Counted from the first letter of the stretch, positions 1 to 7,263 are shown. The stretch: DNA of 8,622 bases from an uncultured Faecalibacterium sp. (GCA_945982465.1 CAMFSB010000056.1:1-8622), one strand, 5' to 3'. Made by a program: numbers and translations. The notes: generated by a model from the sequence alone, not told the origin.

Positions 1-452
1 GCGGTGAACAGCGCCATTACGCAGTCGTGCTCGGCGGCGCCGCGCTCGGCCTGCATGGTCAGCAGGGCGGCGGGCAGAATGCCGCAGCTGCCCGCCGTGG
101 GCGCGGCCACAATGCGGCCCATGGCGGCGTTCAGTTCGCTGATCGCCAGCGCCCGCATCAGCGCCCCGCCCAATACCGGCCCGCACAGGGGCTGGCCTGC
201 GGCCAGGGCCTGCTTCATTTTGTAGGCGTCGCCGCCTGTCAGCCCGCTGGTCGAGCGCAGGCCCGGCGCGGTGCCCGGCTCGATGCACTCGGCCATCACC
301 TGATATTCGGCGTGCATCTGGGTGTAAAGTTCTTGTTCTGTACGGCCCAGCTGCCCGGCCTGCTGGCGCAGCACCAGGGTGGAAATGGGCTGGCCGGCCG
401 CGTCGGCGGCGCAGACCCACGCTTCAATGGTACGGTACGTTAATTCCGACAT
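1..452 (-). CDS. sdaAA: L-serine dehydratase, iron-sulfur type, alpha subunit (partial, N-terminal 150 residues)
   Basis: This is the alpha chain of the two-subunit, oxygen-sensitive [4Fe-4S] L-serine dehydratase, which deaminates serine to pyruvate and ammonia in the cytoplasm. The reading frame starts MSELTYRTIEAW at 452 and is open to the window edge, so the C-terminal half lies outside. It is preceded by AAAGGAGAAC, a good ribosome binding site. Visible family signatures are the ST.GLTGGDAYK segment (residues about 67-78) and AAPTAGSCGILP (about 116-127, with Cys123), a conserved stretch near the active site. Most of the cluster-binding cysteines of the family are expected in the missing part. 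It lies 38 bp downstream of sdaAB on the same strand and is almost certainly cotranscribed with it. Confidence is high for the family; completeness cannot be judged. Confidence 0.95.
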   Translation of the reverse strand, partial: MSELTYRTIEAWVCAADAAGQPISTLVLRQQAGQLGRTEQELYTQMHAEYQVMAECIEPGTAPGLRSTSGLTGGDAYKMKQALAAGQPLCGPVLGGALMRALAISELNAAMGRIVAAPTAGSCGILPAALLTMQAERGAAEHDCVMALFT

Positions 453-490
453 GGGGTTCTCCTTTGCGATGTTGCGGTAAGCGTTGTACG

Positions 491-1150
491 TCAGTCCGGT
501 ACCAGCACCGTAGAACTGAGGATGTTGGGCAGCCGGCCGATGGCGTCGTTCAGGCGCGGGTCGATCTGCCCGTCCACTTCGATGGTCATGCAGGCCGTGC
601 CGCCTTTTTCCAGGCGGGAAAGGTGAAAACTGCAGATGTTTACCTGCTGCTGGGCCATCATCTCGGTCACGGCCGCAATAGTGCCCGGCGCGTCGCGGTG
701 CAGCACAATAAAGGTGATGTGCTGGCCGGTGATCTCCACCGCCATGCCGTTTACCTGCGTGATGCGCACGCTGCCGCCGCCGATGCTGGCCCCCTGTACG
801 CTGATCTGCTTCCCGCTTTGGCCCCACAGTGTGATCCGGGCCGTGTTGGGGTGGGCGCCCTCGATCTGGCCGGGCGCCAGCGTTACGGCAAGGCCCTGCT
901 GACGGGCCAGCTCCGGCGAATAGCGGATACGCCCGTCGTCCGGCCGCATGCCCAGAATGCCCGCGATCAGCGCCTTATCAGTGCCGTGGCCCTTATAGGT
1001 GCGGGCAAAGGAGCCGTGCAGCAGGATGTCGGCGCGCACCGGGGCCTCGCCCAGCAGCAGCGAGGCAATGTAGCCGATGCGCGCCGCCCCGGCGGTGTGG
1101 CTGCTGGAAGGCCCGATCATCACCGGGCCGATCATATCAAATACATTCAT
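491..1150 (-). CDS. sdaAB: L-serine dehydratase, iron-sulfur type, beta subunit
   Basis: This 219-residue protein is the beta chain of the anaerobic-type L-serine dehydratase. The N-terminus MNVFDMIGPVMIGPSSSHT carries the hallmark GPSSSHTAGAARIG motif of the SDH_beta domain, which contributes to the serine site. From about residue 140 there is an ACT domain (EITGQHITFIVLHRDAPGTI, then VNICSFHLSRLEKGG), a small regulatory fold that in this family is thought to sense serine. The length matches the usual 215-225 residues. The start at 1150 is supported by a GGGAAG ribosome binding site just upstream and by homology beginning at residue 1. The gene is first in an operon with sdaAA and is transcribed divergently from the cardiolipin synthase gene. 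A TATAAT box about 50 bp upstream is the likely promoter. No truncation or frameshift is visible. Confidence 0.97.
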   Translation of the reverse strand: MNVFDMIGPVMIGPSSSHTAGAARIGYIASLLLGEAPVRADILLHGSFARTYKGHGTDKALIAGILGMRPDDGRIRYSPELARQQGLAVTLAPGQIEGAHPNTARITLWGQSGKQISVQGASIGGGSVRITQVNGMAVEITGQHITFIVLHRDAPGTIAAVTEMMAQQQVNICSFHLSRLEKGGTACMTIEVDGQIDPRLNDAIGRLPNILSSTVLVPD

Positions 1151-1200
1151 AGGCTTCCCTTTCCGGGCCGGGCTTTGCGCAGCGGGCCGGCCCCGCTTTG

Positions 1201-1206
1201 ATTATA
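1201..1206 (-). promoter_or_regulatory. Probable -10 box of the sdaAB-sdaAA promoter
   Basis: The minus strand reads GGTATAATC here, a perfect TATAAT, 51 bp upstream of the sdaAB start. The expected -35 position (about 1224-1229) reads TTCCCT, a poor match to TTGACA, and no TGn extension is present, so the promoter may be weak or need an activator. The leader between it and the gene contains a short GC-rich inverted repeat (GCGGG, five bases, CCCGC). Confidence 0.55.
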
Positions 1207-1264
1207 CCTGCTTTTGCACCGAAAGGGAACCGTATTTTTTGCACGCTGTGTTCCGCGCGGCGGC

Positions 1265-1293
1265 TTGCATTCTCCCCGGCTTTGCGGTACACT
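1265..1293 (+). promoter_or_regulatory. Probable SigA promoter of the cardiolipin synthase gene
   Basis: TTGCAT at 1265-1270 and TACACT at 1288-1293 are separated by 17 bp, four of six matches to each consensus hexamer with ideal spacing. The predicted start of transcription is near 1300, leaving a leader of about 60 nt before the ATG at 1359. It lies back to back with the minus-strand sdaAB promoter, with about 60 bp between the two core elements. Confidence 0.5.
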
Positions 1294-1358
1294 GTGAACG
1301 AACGGAAACTGACAGAAAAACAACGGTCCATCGTTTGACCGGCACATGGAGCGAAAGT

Positions 1359-2987
1359 ATGCTTTTGGCAAAGCTGTTCAGCAAAATTTTCAACCGGGTC
1401 ACGCTGACGGCGCTGGCGGTGCTGGCGCAACTGGCGTGGCTTTTGAGCCTGTTTTTGGGCCTGGCCCAGTACCAGATCTGGTTCAGCGCGCTGTTTACCG
1501 TGCTCAGCGCGCTGATCGCCCTGTACATCGTGCGCAAGGACGATAACTCCGCCTATAAGATCGGCTGGATCGTGATCATCGGGCTGGTGCCGCTGTTGGG
1601 CGGGCTGCTGTACCTGTTTTTCGGCAACAAGCGCCCATCCAAAAAAATGCGCCGCCGGATCGAACGCACGCAGGCCGAGCACTACGCCGCACTGGCGGCC
1701 CGTCCGGGTGTGACCGACGGCCTGCCCCCGCGCATGGCGGCCACCTCCCGGTACCTCACAGAGTACGGCCCGTATCCGCCCTGGCAGCACACGGCCGTGC
1801 GGTATTTCTCCTCGGGCGAGGCGATGTTCCCTCAGATGCTGGCCGACATGGAACGGGCGGAACGATTCATCTTTATGGAATACTTCATCATCTCCAAGGG
1901 AAGCATGTGGAACAAAATGTTCGACGTGCTCAAGCGCAAGGCGGCAGCCGGCGTGGATGTGCGGGTGATCTACGACGATGTGGGCAGCGTGTGGGCGATG
2001 CCCAAGAACTTTGCGGTGGAGCTGGAGAAAAATCACATCCACTGCCTGCCGTTTAACCCGATGGTACCGGTGCTTGCCTTTGTGATGAACAACCGGGATC
2101 ACCGCAAGATCCTGGTCGTCGACGGCAACGTGGGCTATACCGGCGGCATTAACATCGCCGACGAATACGTCAACCGGATCGAGCGCTTCGGCTACTGGAA
2201 GGACACCGGCGTGCGGCTGGAGGGCGACGCGGTGTGGAACCTGACCGTCACCTACCTGAACCTGTGGAACTCGTTCCGCAAAATGGATGACAACTATGCC
2301 GCGTTCCGCCCCACCATCCAGGGCCAGACGCCCACCGACGGCGTGGTGCAGCCCTATACCGATTCGCCGCTGGACGAGGAACCCCTGGCCGAAAACGTGT
2401 ATCTGGAGATCCTTGCCCAGGCCGAGCGGTATGTGTATATCTTTACGCCGTATCTGATCATCGACAACGAAATGACCAACGCTTTGTGCCTAGCGGCCAA
2501 GCGCGGGGTGGAGGTGTGCATCGTCACACCGGCCATCCCGGATAAAAAGCTGGTGTTCCGGCTTACACGGTCGTATTACGCCACGCTGCTTCGCGCCGGG
2601 GTGCGGATCTACGAATACACGCCCGGCTTCATCCACGCCAAGAGCTTTGTGTGCGATGACCGTATTGCCGTGGTGGGCAGCGTGAACATGGATTACCGCA
2701 GCCTGGGGACGATCTTCTACTACGCGCCCCTCCGCAACGCGGCAGCGCGCGTGGTGGGGCCGGTGCGCTATGACGATGTGGGCAGCGTGAACATGGATTA
2801 CCGCAGCCTGTACCTGCATTTTGAATCTGCCGTGCTGCTGATGGAGTGCAGCATGATCCGCGAGCTGAAGCAGGACGCGCTGGACACCATGCGTGTCAGC
2901 CGGCCGGTTGCCCTGGCTGACTGCCGGCAGGGCTTTTTGGGCACGCTGCTGGACGATCTGCTGCGGCTGCTCAGCCCGCTGCTGTAA
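1359..2987 (+). CDS. cls: Cardiolipin synthase (two-HKD phospholipase D family) with an unusual insertion
   Basis: This membrane enzyme of 542 residues joins two phosphatidylglycerols to make cardiolipin and glycerol. The start at 1359 (MLLAKLFSKIFNRV) has GGAG seven bases upstream; the frame is open further 5' but that part overlaps the promoter and lacks family similarity. Hydrophobic segments at about residues 13-35, 38-57 and 68-88 give the usual N-terminal membrane anchor. The first HKD motif is H248-K250-D255 followed by GGIN; the second is H426-K428-D433 followed by GSVN. Both catalytic sets are intact. Directly after the second motif, GSVNMDYRSL is repeated after 35 residues (439-449 and 474-484), and only the second copy runs into the expected YLHFE-like continuation. 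The family is normally about 480-510 residues, so the insertion accounts for much of the extra length. It could be a real duplication or an assembly error. A strong terminator follows. Confidence 0.93.
   Translation: MLLAKLFSKIFNRVTLTALAVLAQLAWLLSLFLGLAQYQIWFSALFTVLSALIALYIVRKDDNSAYKIGWIVIIGLVPLLGGLLYLFFGNKRPSKKMRRRIERTQAEHYAALAARPGVTDGLPPRMAATSRYLTEYGPYPPWQHTAVRYFSSGEAMFPQMLADMERAERFIFMEYFIISKGSMWNKMFDVLKRKAAAGVDVRVIYDDVGSVWAMPKNFAVELEKNHIHCLPFNPMVPVLAFVMNNRDHRKILVVDGNVGYTGGINIADEYVNRIERFGYWKDTGVRLEGDAVWNLTVTYLNLWNSFRKMDDNYAAFRPTIQGQTPTDGVVQPYTDSPLDEEPLAENVYLEILAQAERYVYIFTPYLIIDNEMTNALCLAAKRGVEVCIVTPAIPDKKLVFRLTRSYYATLLRAGVRIYEYTPGFIHAKSFVCDDRIAVVGSVNMDYRSLGTIFYYAPLRNAAARVVGPVRYDDVGSVNMDYRSLYLHFESAVLLMECSMIRELKQDALDTMRVSRPVALADCRQGFLGTLLDDLLRLLSPLL
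2673..2810 (+). repeat. Exact 33-bp direct repeat flanking 72 bp inside cls
   Basis: Positions 2673-2705 and 2778-2810 are identical over 33 bp, 105 bp apart, so the reading frame is kept. Each copy encodes VGSVNMDYRSL. The 72 bp between them (GTIFYYAP...VRYDD) have no counterpart expected in this enzyme family. The last 18 bases of the segment crossing into copy 2 (2772-2789) also match 1974-1991 in the first HKD half exactly. Confidence 0.95.
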
Positions 2988-3012
2988 GTGCAAACGCTGT
3001 GAACGAGCGAAT

Positions 3013-3051
3013 GCAAACAAAAAAGCCGCCGCCGGCGGCTTTTTTGTTTGC
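3013..3051. terminator. Perfect inverted repeat, likely bidirectional Rho-independent terminator
   Basis: Two perfect 18-nt arms (3013-3030 and 3034-3051) flank a 3-nt loop. The inner stem GCCGCC/GGCGGC is bordered by six A on one side and six T on the other, so both strands would give a GC stem followed by a U tract. It ends cls transcription 26 bp after its stop and could also block antisense transcription from the other side. It lies only 8 bp before the -35 box of the next promoter. Confidence 0.92.
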
Positions 3052-3059
3052 AAAAGGGC

Positions 3060-3088
3060 TTGACACTCTCACAAAATTGGTTTATAAT
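3060..3088 (+). promoter_or_regulatory. Consensus SigA promoter of the marR-MATE operon
   Basis: TTGACA at 3060-3065 and TATAAT at 3083-3088 are separated by exactly 17 bp, a perfect match to the housekeeping consensus. Transcription should start near 3095, giving a leader of about 55 nt before the regulator's ATG at 3150. A promoter this strong ahead of a repressor gene fits autorepression. Confidence 0.93.
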
Positions 3089-3093
3089 TAAAC
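3080..3093. promoter_or_regulatory. Candidate MarR-type operator overlapping the -10 box
   Basis: GTTTA and TAAAC form an inverted repeat around the four bases taat, so the -10 hexamer lies inside the palindrome. MarR-family proteins bind as dimers to palindromes placed like this and often repress their own operon. Just downstream AACTGTTC (3091), AACCGTTC (3106) and AACTGAGC (3121) recur every 15 bp and could be part of the same site. Assignment is by position only; AT-rich chance matches are possible. Confidence 0.4.
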
Positions 3094-3149
3094 TGTTCCT
3101 AACAAAACCGTTCAAAAACGAACTGAGCAAGGGGAGGGCGCCGCCTTAC

Positions 3150-3608
3150 ATGGAAGCGAAAAACGCAAATCTGGCACAGCTTCAGCGGATCTTCCGGCTG
3201 TATGAGACCATGACCGGCGGGCTGTGCGAACGGTACGGCTTTACCCGCACCGAAACCAATGTGCTGTCGTTTCTGGCCAACAATCCGGGGCTGGATACGG
3301 CGCGGGATATCGTGGAATACCGCGCCATCCCCAAAGCGAATGTGTCGCAGGCGGTGGAGCAGCTCATCCAAAAGGGGATGCTCACCCGCCGGCAGGATAC
3401 GCGGGCCCGGCGGCAGATTCATATGGAGCTGACCGAACGGGCGGCCGCCCCCGTGCAGGAACTGGCAGAGCTGCTTGCGGAGTACAGGCGCGTAATGTAC
3501 CAGGGCTTTACGCCGGAGGAATACGCTCTGTACCAGCAGCTGACGGACCGCATCACCGAAAATGTAAACAGAGAAATGGAAAGGATCGAAGCGTATGGAA
3601 AAAAATAA
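3150..3608 (+). CDS. MarR-family transcriptional regulator
   Basis: This 152-residue winged helix-turn-helix protein most likely represses its own operon and releases it when a ligand binds. The start at 3150 (MEAKNANLAQLQ) is chosen because the in-frame ATG at 3048 lies upstream of the consensus promoter; GGGGAGG at 3131-3137 is the likely ribosome binding site, at a rather long spacing. The recognition region PKANVSQAVEQLIQKGMLTR (about residues 70-89) is followed by the wing (QDTRARRQIHMELTE), matching the MarR pattern, and helices at both ends would form the dimer interface. Its 3' end overlaps the MATE pump gene by 14 bp, so the two are translationally linked. The pairing resembles mepR-mepA. 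The inducing ligand cannot be told from sequence. Confidence 0.9.
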   Translation: MEAKNANLAQLQRIFRLYETMTGGLCERYGFTRTETNVLSFLANNPGLDTARDIVEYRAIPKANVSQAVEQLIQKGMLTRRQDTRARRQIHMELTERAAAPVQELAELLAEYRRVMYQGFTPEEYALYQQLTDRITENVNREMERIEAYGKK

Positions 3609-4980
3609 GGATTTCCTTGGCACAGAACCGGTCGGTAAGCTGATGTTCCAGCTTTCGCTGCCGGCCATCGCAGCCCAGCTGATCAATATGCTGTACAACA
3701 TTGTGGACCGGGTGTACATCGGCCACATGCCCGAGGTGGGCGCGCTGGCGCTTACGGGCATCGGCGTGTGCACGCCCATCATCATCATCGTGTCGGCGTT
3801 TGCGGCGCTGGTGGCCATGGGCGGCGCGCCCCGCGCTTCCATCGAGATGGGCAAAGGCGACGGGGAGGCCGCCGAGCGGATCCTCGGCTCCTGCTTTACG
3901 CTGCAGGTGGTTATTTCGGCGGTACTGACAGCGGTGCTGCTGCTGTGGGGCCGGCCGCTGCTGCTGATGTTCGGCGCCAGCGAAAATACAGTTGTGTACG
4001 CCGCCCAGTATCTGAGCACCTACGCCCTGGGCACGGTGTTCGTGCAGCTCACTTTGGGTATGAACGCCTTTATCACGGCGCAGGGTTTTGCCAAAACCAG
4101 CATGCTCACCGTGCTCATCGGCGCGGTGTGCAACATCATACTGGACCCCATCTTCATTTTCGGCCTTAAACTGGGTGTGCGCGGCGCGGCGCTGGCCACA
4201 ATTCTTTCGCAGGGCGTAAGCTGTGTGTGGGTGCTGCTGTTTTTGTGCGGCAAAAAAACGCAGCTGCGGCTGCGGGCTTCCTGCCTGCGCCCCAGCGCCC
4301 GGATCCTGGCGCCCTGCGTGGCGCTGGGCGTTTCGCCCTTCATCATGCAGGCCAGCGAAAGCCTGGTGTCCATCTGCTTCAATTCGTCGCTGCTGAAATA
4401 CGGCGGCGACCTGGCCGTGGGCGCCATGACCATCCTGACCACCGTGATGCAGTTTACCATGATGCCGATGCAGGGCTTTGCCCAGGGTGCGCAGCCCATT
4501 TCCAGCTATAACTTCGGCGCGCGCAACGCGGCCCGTGTCAAAAAGACCTTCCAGTTATTGGTCACGGTGTGTTCCATCTATGCGGTAACACTGTGGGGCG
4601 CGGTGCAACTGTTCCCGCAGGTGTTCGCGTCGTTGTTCACCTCGGACGCCGCTCTGGTGGAGTATACCCGCAGTGCGCTGCGCATTTACGCGGCGGCCAT
4701 GTTCGCGCTGGGCGTACAGATGCCCTGCCAGATGACCTTTGTTTCGCTGGGCAACGCCAAGGCGTCCATTCTGGTGGCGATCTTCCGCAAATTTATCGCC
4801 CTGATCCCGCTGATCTATGTGCTGCCGCTGTTCTTTACCGATAAGGTGTTCGCCGTGTACCTGGCCGAGCCGGTGGCCGACACGATCTCGGTGATTTTTG
4901 CGGCGACGCTGTTCGCCTTTGAGTTCAAAAAAGCCATGAAGCAGCTGGAGGCTCCCGCCCCGCTGCAGGACCGCACCTGA
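3595..4980 (+). CDS. MATE-family multidrug efflux transporter (MepA-like)
   Basis: This 461-residue membrane protein belongs to the multidrug and toxic compound extrusion family, which exports cationic drugs and dyes in exchange for Na+ or H+. The length and the spread of about twelve hydrophobic segments in two pseudo-repeats fit. Family signatures include LINMLYNIVDRVYIGH near residues 31-46, ILDPIFIFGLKLGVRGAALAT in the first half, and QGFAQGAQPISSYNFGA in the second half. The ATG at 3595 lies inside the end of the marR gene, with AAGGA nine bases upstream. Cotranscription with a MarR regulator from a consensus promoter suggests inducible drug or metabolite efflux. The MepA-like grouping is inferred from motif style and context; the real substrate is unknown. 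No damage is visible. Confidence 0.93.
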   Translation: MEKNKDFLGTEPVGKLMFQLSLPAIAAQLINMLYNIVDRVYIGHMPEVGALALTGIGVCTPIIIIVSAFAALVAMGGAPRASIEMGKGDGEAAERILGSCFTLQVVISAVLTAVLLLWGRPLLLMFGASENTVVYAAQYLSTYALGTVFVQLTLGMNAFITAQGFAKTSMLTVLIGAVCNIILDPIFIFGLKLGVRGAALATILSQGVSCVWVLLFLCGKKTQLRLRASCLRPSARILAPCVALGVSPFIMQASESLVSICFNSSLLKYGGDLAVGAMTILTTVMQFTMMPMQGFAQGAQPISSYNFGARNAARVKKTFQLLVTVCSIYAVTLWGAVQLFPQVFASLFTSDAALVEYTRSALRIYAAAMFALGVQMPCQMTFVSLGNAKASILVAIFRKFIALIPLIYVLPLFFTDKVFAVYLAEPVADTISVIFAATLFAFEFKKAMKQLEAPAPLQDRT

Positions 4981-5028
4981 CCGCAGCGCGGCAGTAGCGC
5001 GGCTGATATCCCTCTTGTCCATCCTGTG

Positions 5029-5058
5029 TTGACAGGCCCGCCGGCGCGCGGGTATACT
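5029..5058 (+). promoter_or_regulatory. SigA promoter of the two-component operon
   Basis: TTGACA at 5029-5034 and TATACT at 5053-5058 are separated by 18 bp. The spacer is very GC-rich and holds an inverted repeat, CCCGC (5037-5041) and GCGGG (5048-5052) around six bases. Transcription would start near 5065, about 25 nt before the regulator gene. No convincing terminator is seen between the MATE gene stop (4980) and this promoter, so some read-through is possible. Confidence 0.82.
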
Positions 5059-5089
5059 GAAAACACGCAATGGACAGGGGGATTTTTTT

Positions 5090-5779
5090 ATGAAGCTGCT
5101 GATCGTGGACGATAACGAGCAGATCCTGGGCGTATTGCAGCGCTATGCCGAGCGGGAAGGCTACGAAACGGTTCTGGCCCGTACCGGCATGCAGGCGCTG
5201 GAGCGGTTCCGCGCGCACCACATCGACCTGGTGCTGCTGGACGTGATGATGCCCGAGATGGACGGCTATGCCGTCTGCCGCGAGATCCGCAAAACCAGCC
5301 TAGTGCCGGTGATCATGGTCACCGCCCGCGGCGAGGACTATGAGCGCATCATGGGGCTGGATATCGGGGCGGACGATTACATCGTCAAGCCCTTTTCGCC
5401 CGGCGAGGTGATGGCCCGCGTGCGGGCGGTGCTGCGGCGCATTGAGCCGCACGCGACCGTGCCCGAAAGCGGCAGCGTGCTGCGGTACGATAATCTGTGC
5501 ATCGACCTGGACCGGTACGAGGTCACGGTAAACGGCCAGCCCATTGCCCTGACCCGCCGCGCGGTGGAGATCCTGTGGACGCTGGCGGCGAAGCCGGAGC
5601 GCACCTATACCCGCGAGATGCTGCTTTCGCAGCTGTGGGGCGACGATTACTACGGTGATATCCGTGCTGTGGACAGCCAGATCAAGCGGATGCGCCTGGC
5701 GTTGGGTACACAGCCGCATCCCAACTGGGATGTGAAAACCATCTGGGGAGTGGGGTATCGCTTTGAAAAGAAAGCCTGA
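5090..5779 (+). CDS. OmpR/PhoB-type response regulator
   Basis: This 229-residue DNA-binding protein is the output half of a two-component system. The receiver domain (about residues 1-118) has the acidic pair D7-D8, phospho-acceptor D51 in LVLLDVMMPEMDGY, T78 and K100 (VKPF), so all catalytic positions are present. The C-terminal winged-helix domain (about 130-227) has the usual family features: a middle segment with TRRAVEILWTLA, the YTREMLLSQLWG helix, a recognition helix around RAVDSQIKRMRLAL, and the wing ending WGVGYRFEKK. The start has AGGGGG eight bases upstream. It overlaps the histidine kinase gene by 17 bp. Proteins of this class usually bind direct repeats with 10-11 bp period, and such repeats are present upstream of the lipoprotein gene at 7415-7447. 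The signal is unknown. Confidence 0.96.
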   Translation: MKLLIVDDNEQILGVLQRYAEREGYETVLARTGMQALERFRAHHIDLVLLDVMMPEMDGYAVCREIRKTSLVPVIMVTARGEDYERIMGLDIGADDYIVKPFSPGEVMARVRAVLRRIEPHATVPESGSVLRYDNLCIDLDRYEVTVNGQPIALTRRAVEILWTLAAKPERTYTREMLLSQLWGDDYYGDIRAVDSQIKRMRLALGTQPHPNWDVKTIWGVGYRFEKKA

Positions 5780-7226
5780 AACATCCGGCACCCGCCTGTC
5801 GGCCCAGCTTGCGGTGACCTACGGCATGCTGATGCTGGTGCTGAATTTACTGCTGCTGGTTGTGGTGACGATCTATTTCGGCTGGCACACCGACCGGATG
5901 GAACTGGAAAAATCGCTCGACCGGCTGGTGCTCAAAACCAACCAGCGCTTTGCCGAGGAGGGCTTCCCCGAAGCGTTTGAAACCCAGGATCTGGACCATT
6001 TGCGCGGCCGGCTGCGGTACCTGGGCAGCTTTGAGGACACCGCCGCCATGCGGGTGTACTTTGTGTTCCCCGACAATATGGCCGCCCGCTACAGCGAGGA
6101 GACCGAAACGGCGGAATTCGGTGTGCTGCCGCCCCAGTACGAGCGCTGCGTCGAACAGACCCGCGAGCAGGGCAGCTACCGCGCCCTCGCGTTTTTCAAC
6201 CGGGACGGCCTGCGGGAATTTGTGCGCTGCGCCGCAGTGGAAAGCCCCCTGGGCGGCACGGCGGTTATTTTGGTGTCCTCACCGGTCAGTTACATGGTGC
6301 GAGCGCTGTCGCCGGTGCTGCTGGTCATGCTGGTGGGGCTGCTGCTGTCAGTCATGACGGCGGTGCTTTTGGCCCGCAGCTATGCCCAAAAGCTGACCCG
6401 GCCGCTAAACGCGGTGAATAATGCCCTGCGCCATTGGCAGAACGAGGATTTCTCGGGCGCGGCGGAACTGAGCAGCTTTGACGAGATGCAGGCGCTGACC
6501 CACACCATGAACACCGTGGCGTCCAGCCTGGCGCAGAGTGCCGCGGACCGGGCGCGGTTCTTCTCGGATGTGTCCCACGAGCTGAAAACCCCGGTGGCGT
6601 CCATCCGCGCCCAGACCGAGCTGCTGCTGGACGGCCTGGCGGAAAACGAGGAGGAGGAACGGCAGTATCATCAGGGCATCCTGCGCGAAACCGAGAACCT
6701 GCAAAACCTGGTGGAGGACCTGCTGACGCTGAGCCGCCTGCAAAGCCCGGAATATGAAATGGTGATGGAGGACTGCTCGCCCGCCGGCATACTGGAGGAT
6801 GCGGTGCGCAGCTGCCGCCCGCTGGCGCTGCGCAAGGGCGTGCAGCTGCACTACACCGCCGAGCCTTTGTCCAGGGCCAACGGCGTGATCCGGGGCAACT
6901 ATACCCGTGTGCGCCAGCTGTGCGTTATTATCATTGAAAATGCCGTCAAGTATACGCCGGCCGGCCGCGCGGTCACCGTACGGCTGTACAACGGCGCGGA
7001 AGGCCCGGCCGTGGAGGTGCGGGACCAGGGACCCGGCATCCCGGAGGATGAGCAGGCCCGGGTGTTCCAGCGCTATTACCGGGGCAATGAGACGGGCAAC
7101 ATTGCCGGCAACGGCCTGGGCCTTGCCATCGCCAGCCAGATCGCCCGCATGCTGGGCATCCGCATTGTGCTGGAAAGCCGGGTGGGCGAAGGCACGCTGT
7201 TCCGCCTGCTGTTTGCGCGCGCATAA
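5763..7226 (+). CDS. Membrane sensor histidine kinase (HAMP, HisKA, HATPase)
   Basis: This 487-residue kinase is the partner of the preceding regulator. The start is probably TTG at 5763, within the regulator gene, with GTGGGG seven bases upstream; it leaves a basic N-terminus before membrane segment 1 (about residues 16-40). A region of about 140 residues outside the membrane (41-182) is the likely sensor and matches no domain I recognise. Segment 2 spans about 183-204, followed by a HAMP linker (about 205-258). The HisKA box FFSDVSHELKTPVASIRAQ places phospho-accepting H272. ATP-binding motifs are N393 in IIIENAVKYTP, D421-Q-G-P-G, and GNGLGLAIASQ. No PAS domain lies between HAMP and HisKA, which argues against a standard PhoR. 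A terminator about 115 bp downstream ends the operon. Confidence 0.95.
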   Translation: MKRKPETSGTRLSAQLAVTYGMLMLVLNLLLLVVVTIYFGWHTDRMELEKSLDRLVLKTNQRFAEEGFPEAFETQDLDHLRGRLRYLGSFEDTAAMRVYFVFPDNMAARYSEETETAEFGVLPPQYERCVEQTREQGSYRALAFFNRDGLREFVRCAAVESPLGGTAVILVSSPVSYMVRALSPVLLVMLVGLLLSVMTAVLLARSYAQKLTRPLNAVNNALRHWQNEDFSGAAELSSFDEMQALTHTMNTVASSLAQSAADRARFFSDVSHELKTPVASIRAQTELLLDGLAENEEEERQYHQGILRETENLQNLVEDLLTLSRLQSPEYEMVMEDCSPAGILEDAVRSCRPLALRKGVQLHYTAEPLSRANGVIRGNYTRVRQLCVIIIENAVKYTPAGRAVTVRLYNGAEGPAVEVRDQGPGIPEDEQARVFQRYYRGNETGNIAGNGLGLAIASQIARMLGIRIVLESRVGEGTLFRLLFARA

Positions 7227-7230
7227 GTTT

Positions 7231-7263
7231 GTTGCAAGGCCTGAAAGCAGCGGGCTTTGCAAC
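7231..7263 (+). other. Stem-loop just after the histidine kinase stop
   Basis: Positions 7231-7241 (GTTGCAAGGCC) pair with 7253-7263 (GGCTTTGCAAC) over 11 bp including one G-U pair, around an 11-nt loop. There is no T tract after it, so it is not a standard terminator; it could protect the 3' end of the transcript or be chance. The DNA from here to the terminator at 7341 shows no credible gene. Confidence 0.5.

Noticed and set aside
464..1201. Long plus-strand frame opposite sdaAB
   Set aside because: It is a GC-driven antisense shadow; the minus strand encodes a clear SdaAB with conserved motifs.
1077..1358. Extending cardiolipin synthase upstream to an earlier ATG at 1077
   Set aside because: The extension overlaps sdaAB and both divergent promoters, has no family similarity, and the ATG at 1359 has a well-placed GGAG.
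2673..2810. Mobile element insertion with target-site duplication
   Set aside because: The insert is only 72 bp, has no terminal inverted repeats and keeps the frame; a 33-bp duplication is unusually long for an insertion sequence.
3048..3149. Starting the MarR regulator at the ATG at 3048
   Set aside because: It lies upstream of the perfect consensus promoter (3060-3088) and inside the terminator, so it would not be on the mRNA.
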